Source of the DNA: Gemmatimonadaceae bacterium | Lineage (GTDB): Bacteria; Gemmatimonadota; Gemmatimonadetes; Gemmatimonadales; Gemmatimonadaceae | Direction: 5' to 3' | Length of the DNA stretch: 39,341 nt | Assembly: GCA_025450035.1 (NCBI GenBank) | Contig: JANWIF010000025.1 | Coordinates: 1-39,341 of the forward strand | Part shown: positions 26,788-35,602 of the stretch, piece by piece | Layout of the letters: every line of letters starts with the position of its first letter | How positions within the stretch are numbered: the first letter of the stretch is position 1 | The notes under the pieces: generated by a model | What the model was told of the DNA's origin: nothing | What the model saw: the letters and a program-made list of their open reading frames with translations, nothing else | Databases searched by the model: none | Made by a program: the position numbers and the translations under genes

Positions 26788-29409
26788 TCAGAGCGACACC
26801 TCGGTGGTGGACAGGAGAGCGGCAACGCGCGGAATGTCAGAGCGCCTGGATAGGTCGAGCACGGGCGCGTCCATTCGTAGCACGGTGAAGCGCATGCCGA
26901 GGATCTCGATCGCATATTGCACGGCGAGCGGAAGCTCGAGCTCGTCGCGCGGCGATGGCTGCACATCTCGGCAGGCGCGAAAGAACTCGGATGTGAGGCG
27001 CCAGACATTCATGCTGACCGGCGCACGGGCGCCGAGTGCGTCGAGCGACGCGTCGCTTGGCTTTTCAATGACACGCCGGAGCATTCCGTCCTCGCCTACA
27101 TCGAGCAGGGCGTAGTCGGCGATGCGCTCCGGGGGAATGTTGCTTCCGCGCAGTAATCCTTCGCGTGAAAAGCCGATCGCCGCCGGCCCGTTAGTCGCGC
27201 GCAATCGCGCGAGTGCGTCCGCGGGGTAGTAATTGTCGGAGTTGAGCACGACGAACGGCTCCCCGAGCGTGAACTCCTGTGCCGCCAGCACGGCATCCGC
27301 GGTACCGATCGGCGCCGACTGAACGGCGAATGCGATGCGCAGCCGCGTGGGAACGGCACGCGTCGTGTAATAGTCGCGCATGGCCGCGTGGTCCGGCGCG
27401 ACGACGAGGCAGACGTCGGTGAAGCCGGCATCCGCGAGCGCGCTCAACACGTAATCGAGGAACGGCCGGTCGAGCGGAATCATCCCTTTGAGGCCCGACT
27501 CGACGGCGGCTGCCTGACCGGGTGCGAGCCGCACTCGATCGTCGGCCTCACGCATGCGTGTGCCGAGTCCGCGCGCCAGGATCACTGCTCTGGTGCACGG
27601 GCGCGCTGCGGACTCGGCGGACGTCTCGCTTCCGCTCAACTCCGGTTCGTCCGCCAACCAGATGCGCCGAACGACGCGCATGAGGACGAAGCCGCTCGCC
27701 ACGAAGGCGACCAGCCATATCGCCGCTTGCAGCCGCCTTCCATAGATGAGGCTTCCGGTGCCGAACAGACCGGCATAGACGAACATGACACCGGCGGTCC
27801 AACCGAGCATCATCTGCGGCAGGCTGTCGGGCGATGCGGTGACCCTGGATTCGGCGCGGATGTGCTTCCAGCCCGGGCCCGAGGGCCGTGTGAGCTCGTA
27901 GAAGCGCAGCAGCGTTGCGTGGTCGGCGGGCGCCGTGAACAGCGTGACCGAGATCCACACGACGGTCGTGACACCTACCGTCGTCAGGAGTGGAATCGGA
28001 TCGGGGATGTCCACGCCCAACTTCCTGGCCGCGAAGAACGCGATCGAGACCGCGAATGAGGACACCATCGCGGAGATTTCGCTCCACGCATTGATGCGCC
28101 ACCAGAACCAGCGGAGCAGGTAGATCAGTCCGGTTCCCGCGCCGACCGACAGGAGCAACTGAAACGCTTCGCTCGCGGTCGAGAGGAGCAGCGTGAACGA
28201 GCCGGCGGCGATCATGAGGACGGCGGTGAGCGTCCGCGATGTCCAGAGGTAGTGTTTCTCGCTCTTGCCGGGGGCCAGGAACCGCTGGTAGAAATCGATG
28301 ACCAGATACGATGAACCCCAATTGAGGTGGGTCTCCATGGTCGAGCGGTAGGCCGCGAACAGCGCCGCGATGATGAGCCCCTTCATCCCGACCGGAAGCA
28401 GGGTCAACATGGCCGGGTAGGCGAGATCGTTGCCGATCAGCGCCGGGTCTACGTTAGGCAACGCGCGGTGGATGTCGCCAAGCGTCGGGAACACGAGCAT
28501 GGAGCAGAGCGCCACGATGATCCAGGGCCACGGCCGCAGCGCGTAGTTCGCGACGTTGAACCAGAGTGTGGCGCCGAGTGCGTGGCGTTCGTTCCTGGAT
28601 GCGAGGATGCGTTGCGCGATGTAACTCCCGCCGCCCGGCTCGGAGCCTGGATACCAGACGGACCACCACTGGATGGTGAGCGGGATGACCAACACCGTGA
28701 TCGCGAGCGATGGATCGTGGAAATCGGGGAGCAGGTTCAGCGTCTTGGGGTCGATCTTGGACAGCATCCCCGACAGTCCGCCGACCGCGGGCTGATCGAG
28801 CGACACGTACGCGGCGGCGATGACGCCGGTCATGGCGAGCGCGAACTGCACGAGATCGGTGGTGAGCACGCCCCACAGACCGGAGATCGAGGCGAAGAGC
28901 ACGCACGCGGTGCCGGCGATCACCACCGTCTGGAGCCTATCCCAGCCGAGCATCACGTTGGCGATCTTGATCGCGGCGAGCGTGACCGTCGACATGATCA
29001 TGATGTTGAAGAACAGGCCGAGGTACACCGCGCGGAATCCGCGCACGAGCGCGGCCGGCCGCCCCGAGTAGCGTACCTCGTAGAACTCGAGATCGGTGAG
29101 AACGCCCGAGCGGCGCCAGAGTTGGGCGTAGAAGAACACCGTGGCCATGCCGGTGAGCAAAAACGCCCACCACACCCAGTTGTACGACACGCCGTGCGAG
29201 CGCACGAAGTCGGTCACGAGGTTGGGCGTATCCGTACTGAACGTGGTCGCCACCATCGAGGTGCCCACCAGCCACCAGGGCGCCGACTGTCCCGATGTGA
29301 AAAATTCGGCGACGCTCGACTGCGACCGCTTGATGTAGAAAAACGCCGGCAGATAGCAGAGCGCGAGACTGACGGCGACAATGAACCAATCCAGGGACGT
29401 CAGCTGCAT
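26788..29409 (-). CDS. Sodium:solute symporter fused to a sugar nucleotidyltransferase
   Basis: The gene encodes 873 residues in one uninterrupted frame. Residues about 1-590 form an SLC5/SSS-type symporter with about 13-14 membrane segments (WFIVAVSLALCYLPAFFYIK at the start, then VGTSMVATTFSTDTPNLVTD, typical of the family). Residues about 606-865 form a cytoplasmic NTP-transferase. Its nucleotide loop is AVILARGLGTRMR (608-620), followed by an activating Lys in GLKGMIPLDRPFLDYVL, the metal-binding Asp in VLNSDNYYP, and EKPSDASLDAL. This predicts import of a sugar by Na+ symport and conversion of its 1-phosphate to NDP-sugar by the same chain. The sugar kinase encoded 32 nt downstream would supply the phosphate. 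No repeat or stop marks the fusion joint. Confidence 0.9.
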   Translation of the reverse strand: MQLTSLDWFIVAVSLALCYLPAFFYIKRSQSSVAEFFTSGQSAPWWLVGTSMVATTFSTDTPNLVTDFVRSHGVSYNWVWWAFLLTGMATVFFYAQLWRRSGVLTDLEFYEVRYSGRPAALVRGFRAVYLGLFFNIMIMSTVTLAAIKIANVMLGWDRLQTVVIAGTACVLFASISGLWGVLTTDLVQFALAMTGVIAAAYVSLDQPAVGGLSGMLSKIDPKTLNLLPDFHDPSLAITVLVIPLTIQWWSVWYPGSEPGGGSYIAQRILASRNERHALGATLWFNVANYALRPWPWIIVALCSMLVFPTLGDIHRALPNVDPALIGNDLAYPAMLTLLPVGMKGLIIAALFAAYRSTMETHLNWGSSYLVIDFYQRFLAPGKSEKHYLWTSRTLTAVLMIAAGSFTLLLSTASEAFQLLLSVGAGTGLIYLLRWFWWRINAWSEISAMVSSFAVSIAFFAARKLGVDIPDPIPLLTTVGVTTVVWISVTLFTAPADHATLLRFYELTRPSGPGWKHIRAESRVTASPDSLPQMMLGWTAGVMFVYAGLFGTGSLIYGRRLQAAIWLVAFVASGFVLMRVVRRIWLADEPELSGSETSAESAARPCTRAVILARGLGTRMREADDRVRLAPGQAAAVESGLKGMIPLDRPFLDYVLSALADAGFTDVCLVVAPDHAAMRDYYTTRAVPTRLRIAFAVQSAPIGTADAVLAAQEFTLGEPFVVLNSDNYYPADALARLRATNGPAAIGFSREGLLRGSNIPPERIADYALLDVGEDGMLRRVIEKPSDASLDALGARAPVSMNVWRLTSEFFRACRDVQPSPRDELELPLAVQYAIEILGMRFTVLRMDAPVLDLSRRSDIPRVAALLSTTEVSL

Positions 29410-29479
29410 TCGCTGGTATCCACCAGGGTCGTAGAGCGCGAGACAAGTATCACGGGCACGGACCCACGACTGGTTCGCA

Positions 29480-31576
29480 TCATCGCGGTCGTACGTCGAG
29501 CGTCAACACTTCGAATGGGTCAAGGCGAAGCCTGCGTTCCTCGCCGGCGCGGAAGGTCGCGGGCGCGCGCGAGCGCTGGTCGTGCCACGGGCTGACGGCC
29601 GAATACTCGCGCGGGGCGGACGGCGGCAGCTCGAATAAGCGCTCGACGTCGATCGCGATGTGCTGCGCCACGTCGCTCGGATTGCGGAGCGTGAGGATTC
29701 CCTTGCGAGCCGACCACGATGCCCAACCGTAGGGCTCCAGCCGCTGCGGATCGCCGCCGACCCAATGGGTGTCCACGAGCGTGTCCGCGTTCGCCCGCGA
29801 CCACTTGGCACACTCGGCGATGGTGTCCCAGTTGGACGGCGAGAGCAGCGATGCCGTGATGTACATCTCCTGCAACTGCGTTCCGGTGCCGAAGTAGCTG
29901 CGCACCTCGCTCGGGAAGTCGCCGCCGGGATCCGTCATCAGGTCGTGCGCCTGCTTGGCGTAGATCATCCCGTGCAGCATCAACGAGTTCATGGGGAACA
30001 GCGCACCAGCGCGGACGACGTGATCGTACGTATCCGAGTCGCGATACGTCATCCAGCGCTGTCTGGCCGAACCGATGCCCGCAAAGTCGTGATCGTCCCC
30101 GCCGCGCCAGATCGAATCGGCGTACCGCAACCAGAACGGCGACGGATACGTCCCGGTCGTGAGATTCACATACAGGTCCGGCTTCTCGGCGCGTAGCTCA
30201 TCGATCAGGTGAATGGCCGCGTCGAAGTCGCTGTCGAACCGGCTGCCCGGAAACGTATTGGAGGAATCGCCCGTGCCATCGATCTTGAACTGGTTGACGC
30301 CGAATCGCGTGATCATGTCCACGCACGTATCACGGAAGCGCTTGTAGTACACCGGGCCCGATAAGGCGAAGCCGTCCTGGTTGGTCTCGAACCCCTGCGC
30401 CTTACCGTAGGCGATGCGCTCCTGGTGTGGCTCGCCGTACCCGCCCCACGGCGACAGCCACACGCCAGGGGCGGCGCCGTACGCATGCGCCGCCGCTTCC
30501 ACCTTCGTGAATCCGTCCGGGAATCCGGAGTTGAACTGCCACAGCGTTTTCGGGTCGTCCCATCCATCATCGAAGAGGAACGAATCGAGCGTGACGCCCC
30601 GCTTCTGGTGCAGCTCACTCCCGAACGCCGCGATGACCGCGAGCGCGTCGGCCTCGGTGTACCTGTTGAAATAGCCAATGTCGTACCACGAGTTGGAGTG
30701 CAGGAACGTCCGGTACGGATGCGCGCGCTCGCGCTCCACGTAGCGGAGGAAATCGCGGCGCATCTGCCCCGGATGCGCGACGCCAATCACGGCGCTGCAC
30801 TCGAGCGTCGTACCCGGTCGCAGCGGCAGCGTGCGCGACATCCAGCAGCGCACGCGATCGCCGTCGACGCTGTTATCGGCGAGCGGATGTTCGAACGCGA
30901 CGTAGCTATTGCCGATGACGATCGGGGTGCCGCGCACGGTGCCGGGCACCATTGCGTTAGGCACATGGACGTCGAGCAGCGTCACCTCGCGCAACGGCAC
31001 CTCGGCGCCAATCGCGCGCACCGTGATCTCCTGGCGGATGTAGCGCGATCCGTCGCGCAGAATGCCGCGCCACACCGCCTCGATGCGGCCGCTGCTGTCC
31101 TGCAGCGTTATCGTCACTTGCCGTCCGGCGAGTCGCTCAGCGCCGCGTGACGCGCGTGTGTCCGCCGCCAGCATTTCCGCGTGCGGCGGCGCCATCATGC
31201 GCATGTCGCTCGCGTGCAGTGTGCTCTTGTCGGCGAACGTGAAAGTGAATGCTTGCGCCGGCGCCGGGAGGAGCATCTTGTTCAACCCATCGCTGAATCG
31301 CGCCGGGCGGAACGAACCGCCGGTTGTGGTCCAGACGGCGGTGATGGCATCGTTGCCGAGCGTGAGTTCGTCGGCCAGAATGGCGGTACGTGCCGGGAGC
31401 GGAGCACGGCGTAGGCTCGGTGCCCCGAGGCCGCGGCTCAACGCTGCGTGGCCTACGCCTAACTGAATGGCACCGAGCCCGAGCGCAATCTGAGTGCTGC
31501 GACCGAGAAAGTCGCGCCGCGTCACGGAAGCGACGGGCGTGGAGTGGGAGGCCGAACGACCCCGGTGGCTCGTCAA
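29480..31576 (-). CDS. Exported GH36/clan-D-like glycoside hydrolase (alpha-galactosidase-like)
   Basis: The gene encodes 698 residues. A twin-arginine signal (TRRDFLGRSTQIALGLGA, Arg20-Arg21) predicts Tat export. A beta-sandwich region (about 60-270) precedes a (beta/alpha)8 catalytic domain with FLFDDGWDD (Asp336/337) and QFKIDGTGD, whose Asp433 takes the place of the clan-D nucleophile. The SIWRGGDDHDF loop could hold the acid. A small C-terminal beta domain ends at LDVRPR. Homologs are annotated as alpha-galactosidase or 'enterotoxin'-like, and alpha-N-acetylgalactosaminidase is also possible. The start is a TTG at 31576 with GGAG about 9 nt upstream. GTG 31525 is an alternative but would leave almost nothing before the Arg pair. 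It is first in the minus-strand sugar operon. Confidence 0.88.
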   Translation of the reverse strand: MTSHRGRSASHSTPVASVTRRDFLGRSTQIALGLGAIQLGVGHAALSRGLGAPSLRRAPLPARTAILADELTLGNDAITAVWTTTGGSFRPARFSDGLNKMLLPAPAQAFTFTFADKSTLHASDMRMMAPPHAEMLAADTRASRGAERLAGRQVTITLQDSSGRIEAVWRGILRDGSRYIRQEITVRAIGAEVPLREVTLLDVHVPNAMVPGTVRGTPIVIGNSYVAFEHPLADNSVDGDRVRCWMSRTLPLRPGTTLECSAVIGVAHPGQMRRDFLRYVERERAHPYRTFLHSNSWYDIGYFNRYTEADALAVIAAFGSELHQKRGVTLDSFLFDDGWDDPKTLWQFNSGFPDGFTKVEAAAHAYGAAPGVWLSPWGGYGEPHQERIAYGKAQGFETNQDGFALSGPVYYKRFRDTCVDMITRFGVNQFKIDGTGDSSNTFPGSRFDSDFDAAIHLIDELRAEKPDLYVNLTTGTYPSPFWLRYADSIWRGGDDHDFAGIGSARQRWMTYRDSDTYDHVVRAGALFPMNSLMLHGMIYAKQAHDLMTDPGGDFPSEVRSYFGTGTQLQEMYITASLLSPSNWDTIAECAKWSRANADTLVDTHWVGGDPQRLEPYGWASWSARKGILTLRNPSDVAQHIAIDVERLFELPPSAPREYSAVSPWHDQRSRAPATFRAGEERRLRLDPFEVLTLDVRPR

Positions 31577-31674
31577 TGCAAAACGCTCCGAACATGGTTG
31601 TCAGAAGGCAAACGAAACCGATCGCCGCCGAGGCGAGACTATCGCTCCGGCACAGCTCCGTCAATGGAGACGCG

Positions 31675-33123
31675 ATGAAGCGGGTCGGCGAGCGACTGTG
31701 GCTCCTGATGCTCTGTTGTTTCGCGCTCGCCGCCCCGGTCGGGGCGCAGCAGCGAGCCGCGCACGAGTTCAGGATCGCAAACGGCGCATTTCTGCTCGAT
31801 GGCCGGCCGCTGCAGATCATCTCCGGCGAATTGCACTACGCGCGCATCCCGCGAGCATATTGGCGGCAACGGCTGGGAATGGCGAAGGCGATGGGCCTCA
31901 ACACCATCGCGACGTACGTGTTCTGGAACTATCACGAACGGCGGCCTGGAGTCTTCGATTTTCACACCGGCAATCGCGACCTCGCGGAGTTCATCCGCAT
32001 CGCTCAGCAGGAAGGACTCTGGGTGATCTTGCGCCCGGGGCCATACGTCTGCGCCGAATGGGACTTTGGCGGCTTGCCATCCTATTTGTTGAAAAGCCCC
32101 GCGGCAGCGGTCCGGAGCAACGACCCCCGCTACCAGCGCTGCGCGGCGCTACGTGCGCGCGATGGCGGAGCAGGTGCGTCCGCTGCTGGTGACGCACGGC
32201 GGCTCGATTCTCATGGTGCAGGTGGAGAACGAGTACGGCTCGTTTGGCGCCGATTCGGCCTACATGCAGGCAACACGGCGCATGCTGGTCGATGCCGGCA
32301 TCGATGTTCCGCTGTTCACGGCCGACGGCGACCGGCTGTTTGCTAACGGAGCGATACCGGGCGTCTTCGCCGCCGCGACTGGCGAGATGAGCTACGACAC
32401 GCTTGCCATGCGCGTCAGTGCGTTCAACAGGAGCGCGGGTCCGTATCTGGTCGCCGAGCTGTATCCGGGCTGGCTCACGCACTGGGCCGAGTCGTTTCCT
32501 GCGACGCCGATCGAGAGTTTCCTTCCGGCGTACGACGGTCTGCTGCAGCGGGGAGCGAGCATCAACCTGTACATGTTCCACGGCGGGACGAATTTCGGCT
32601 TCACATCGGGGGCGAACTATACGCGGGCGATGCCCATCGAGCCGAGCATGACGAGCTACGATTACGACGCGCCGTTGTCCGAAGCCGGATGGCCCACGCC
32701 CAAGTACTACGCGCTGCGCCAGGTGATCGAGCGCCGGTGACCGTGGACGGGGCAACCATACATGGGTGGTCAATGTATCGCCTTCCGTTCGACGCACCGC
32801 CGAGTGCGCGCGGCTCGTCGAGCGCTGCCGCCGGCGTGCCGACCGTGTATCGCGGCAGCTTCACGCTCGACCGCACCGGCGACACGTTTCTCGACATGCG
32901 CGAGTGGACCAGGGGTGTGGTTTTCGTGAATGGAAGCAACCTCGGCCGGTATTGGCGCGTGGGCCCGCAACAGACGTTGTACCTGCCGGGTGCGTGGATG
33001 CGGCGCGGTCGCAATGAGATCGAGGTGTTCGACCTGAACGGAGGCGTGGCGTCGCCTGTCATTGCAGGGCTCGGTACGCCGATTCTCAATCAACTCATGC
33101 CCAACCGTTCGCCGGGCTCGTAG
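31675..33123 (+). pseudogene. GH35 beta-galactosidase, broken by a frameshift and an internal deletion
   Basis: Three frames carry successive parts of one GH35 enzyme. Frame one starts at ATG 31675 (GGAG 5 nt upstream, signal peptide to about AQQ) and holds the barrel start (GELHYARIPRAYWRQRLGMA) to NDPRYQ. Near 32134-32140 the frame shifts. Frame two holds the acid/base Glu (VENEYGS, codon 32231) and the nucleophile Glu (VAELYPGW, codon 32456) and stops at 32740. From about 32735 frame three encodes the C-terminal jelly roll ([20 protein letters not shown]) to 33123. The middle beta-domain expected between the last two parts is missing, so the loss is more than a sequencing slip. It is divergent from the GH36-like gene across 98 nt. 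Confidence 0.85.
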
Positions 33124-33126
33124 CGC

Positions 33127-33145
33127 GCGCCCATCCATTGGGCGC
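33127..33145 (+). terminator. Short hairpin after the GH35 remnant
   Basis: GCGCCCA (33127-33133) pairs with TGGGCGC (33139-33145) across 5 nt, directly after the stop. No T-run follows. Confidence 0.45.
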
Positions 33146-33256
33146 CCCCCATGGCTAACGCGCAGGTAACGGGCAGCCAACGGCGGGATAACTAGCGCCC
33201 CGCATCCTGATCCCGTCAGCGGAAGTAATCAGTTATCTCGGGGACGGAGGTTCGAT

Positions 33257-33790
33257 ATGCGCAGGTGTCATGGTTCGATGTTCATTGGCCTCAGCGTCGT
33301 GTGCGTCGCGATCGTTCCGCAGGTGGCGCGCGCCCAGAAGGACATGGCATCGTGCAAAGTCGTGTTCGAAGCGGGGCAGAAGGAGATCTCGACGCCGAAC
33401 CACTCGTACATCACGATGAACCTGGGTCCCGGGGCGCCCACGATGTCGGAGAGCATCACCACGGGCCGGGTGCGCTATCTCAGGGTCGACGGGAAATGGA
33501 TGCGGAGTCCCATCACGCCGCAGGAGGAACTGACCCGGACCCAGTCCAATATTCGGGACGCGAAGGCATACTCGTGCCACAAGGTGCGCACCGAATCGGT
33601 GAGCGGTATAACCGCGACGGTGTACAGCGTGCACTCGGTCACCGAGGCCGGAACGGTCGACTCACAGGTATGGATCGCGAACGGTACGGGGCTGCCGCTG
33701 CGTGAGGAGTCGCAGTTAGGCGACGTCGGAAGCCGAATTTCGACCCGGTTCGACTACGCCGACGTGCGTCCGCCGGCGGGCGTGCAGTAG
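33257..33790 (+). CDS. Secreted protein of unknown function
   Basis: The gene encodes 177 residues. A strong GGAGG (33246-33250) lies 6 nt before the ATG. Residues 1 to about 27 form a signal peptide ending ARA-Q. The mature protein has two Cys (33 and 107) that could form a disulfide. It is mostly beta-strand-like (YITMNLGPGAP, RVRYLRVDGKW, ITATVYSVHS) with the sequence DSQVWIANGTGLPLREE near the end. The 'W-I-x-x-G-x-G-L-P-L' strand is reminiscent of LolA-like or DUF4412-like lipid-binding folds, but this is weak. It stands alone between hairpins, and a GTTAGGC motif lies in its 3' end. Confidence 0.82.
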   Translation: MRRCHGSMFIGLSVVCVAIVPQVARAQKDMASCKVVFEAGQKEISTPNHSYITMNLGPGAPTMSESITTGRVRYLRVDGKWMRSPITPQEELTRTQSNIRDAKAYSCHKVRTESVSGITATVYSVHSVTEAGTVDSQVWIANGTGLPLREESQLGDVGSRISTRFDYADVRPPAGVQ

Positions 33791-33924
33791 CGTGCCGGGT
33801 GCGCACGGCGATAGGCGGACGCCTGACGCCGCGTGGTGGCAGAGCGGGTGGCCGCCGTTCACGGTCCTGTGGTCGGCGCCGCGCGCGGGCCGGAAACAGG
33901 GACTTCAGTCGAGTAGTGCACGCC

Positions 33925-35346
33925 TCATAGCAGGAGGAACGCGCCCGCGCCGCCGAGCACCTTCATCAGAAACAGCACGGCCTGTTCGCCGCCCTCCGGC
34001 GGGATACCGGCGAGAATCATCGCCAAGGCTGTCACCAACCACCCGCTCGTCCCGAACAGGAGCGCCGTGGTCCTGCCGCCGGGCACCCGGCCAAGTGCCG
34101 GATGTTTGGCGCCTAACGGGACGAGGGAGTTCGCCGCCGCCCGCCGCCCAACGGCGAACTGCAGCAGGAAGCTCACGAACAGATACAGGTACGGAATGAA
34201 GTACAGCAGGATCTGCGTGTCGAGCAGGATCAGGTAGGCGCGCTCGACCGTGGTGCCCTTGCCTAACAGCGCGACCACCAGAAGCACACTCGCCAGCACC
34301 GCAGGGACGAGCATCGCGACATACGGGGTGCCGTACTTCGGATGGAGCTTTCCAAAGGCACGCGGGAAATAGCGATCGAGGCCGATGACGAAGGCGACGC
34401 GCGCGGGTCCGACCAGCCACGCGCCAACGCCGCCGAGGTTGCCGATGGTGTACATCGCGGCCGCCGCGGCGGCGATCCAGCCGAGCCCGGGCGCGATCCG
34501 CGCCACGCCGACCGAAATGCCCTGGATGAAACCGGCGGTGAGGTTCACCTGGTCGCTGGGAAGCAGCCACAGCATCGCCGCCGAGCCGAGGATGTAGGCA
34601 ATGGCGATGAGCGGGGCGGCGATGAGGACCGCGCGCGGCATCGTGCGCGCGGCGTCGTGCACCTCGTCGCCCATGGCCGACGACAATTCCAGCCCGCTGA
34701 AGGCGAAGGCGAGGGACGCCCAGAGGTTCAGCGAGGCGAGATTCGACAGGTGCGGCGTCAGCGACGCGTGGGTGATGGGGGTCGCGGGCGGGCCGCTGAC
34801 CGCCGCGACGATCCCGACGCCCACGAGCATCATCGCCGGGATATACGAGCCTAACGCGCCGAGGTTCTGGAGCCACTTGCCGCGGCCGGCGCCCGCGATG
34901 TTGACCGCCACCGCGACCCAGAGGGCCAGCAGCGTCGCGGTGAGGACGTACGCGTGGTTGTCGGCGAGTCCGCTCTCTCCTTTCCCGACGACCCATGTCG
35001 CGATGACGGCGGTCGAGATGAGCAGGTTGGGATAGTACAGCACGTTGTTGATCCAGTAGCACCAACCGCACACGAAGCCGTGCCCTTCGCCGAGCGTTTC
35101 GCGGGTCCACGTATAAATTCCGCCTTCGCTGGGGTACCGCGCCGATAGGGCGAGGACCGCGAGTCCCTGCGGCACGAAGAACAGGGCTGCGGCGAGGATC
35201 CAGAGCGAGAGCGCGCCAGGGCCGGCCTTGGCCGCGGTGGCCAACCAGCGTAGTCCGAGCACGGCCACGACGTTGAACAGCACGACGTCGCGCAGGCGGA
35301 GGACTCGAGGGGGTTGGGCAGCGGTTGCGTGTGTGGTGTCGGTCAT
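33925..35346 (-). CDS. APC-superfamily amino-acid permease
   Basis: The gene encodes 473 residues with about 12 membrane segments. The APC-type start (LRLRDVVLFNVVAVLGLRWLAT) and the substrate-loop region LSARYPSEGGIYTWTRETLG (about 67-86), the 'P-x-x-GG-x-Y-x-W' signature of the family, are clear. GLELSSAMGDEVHDAARTMP near residue 220 is the second typical loop. It is likely an amino-acid/H+ symporter or antiporter in the glutamate/arginine/amine group, with the substrate unresolved. The ATG at 35346 gives the usual cytoplasmic N tail, but no strong binding site is seen. It is divergent from the ADOP gene at 35603 across a 256-nt gap with no obvious feature. Confidence 0.92.
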   Translation of the reverse strand: MTDTTHATAAQPPRVLRLRDVVLFNVVAVLGLRWLATAAKAGPGALSLWILAAALFFVPQGLAVLALSARYPSEGGIYTWTRETLGEGHGFVCGWCYWINNVLYYPNLLISTAVIATWVVGKGESGLADNHAYVLTATLLALWVAVAVNIAGAGRGKWLQNLGALGSYIPAMMLVGVGIVAAVSGPPATPITHASLTPHLSNLASLNLWASLAFAFSGLELSSAMGDEVHDAARTMPRAVLIAAPLIAIAYILGSAAMLWLLPSDQVNLTAGFIQGISVGVARIAPGLGWIAAAAAAMYTIGNLGGVGAWLVGPARVAFVIGLDRYFPRAFGKLHPKYGTPYVAMLVPAVLASVLLVVALLGKGTTVERAYLILLDTQILLYFIPYLYLFVSFLLQFAVGRRAAANSLVPLGAKHPALGRVPGGRTTALLFGTSGWLVTALAMILAGIPPEGGEQAVLFLMKVLGGAGAFLLL

Positions 35347-35602
35347 AGAAGTGATTCGAGGACGAGGGCACGTGACTTCGCCGCCGCGATCGGAGCGTCA
35401 AAGGTACACCGCGACCGACCTGGTCGCGTATCTTCTGGACGCGCGTTCCGAGCCGCGCCGGTGTACGTGATCCCTGTTGAACGAGACGTTTGTCCAACTT
35501 CCGCAGGCGAATGTCAGGACACCCCGGCCGGATGTCAGAACAACGCAAAATCTCGGCACCCAGCATGGCCCCGCGCGGCGCAACGACCAACTGTTGCTCA
35601 TC

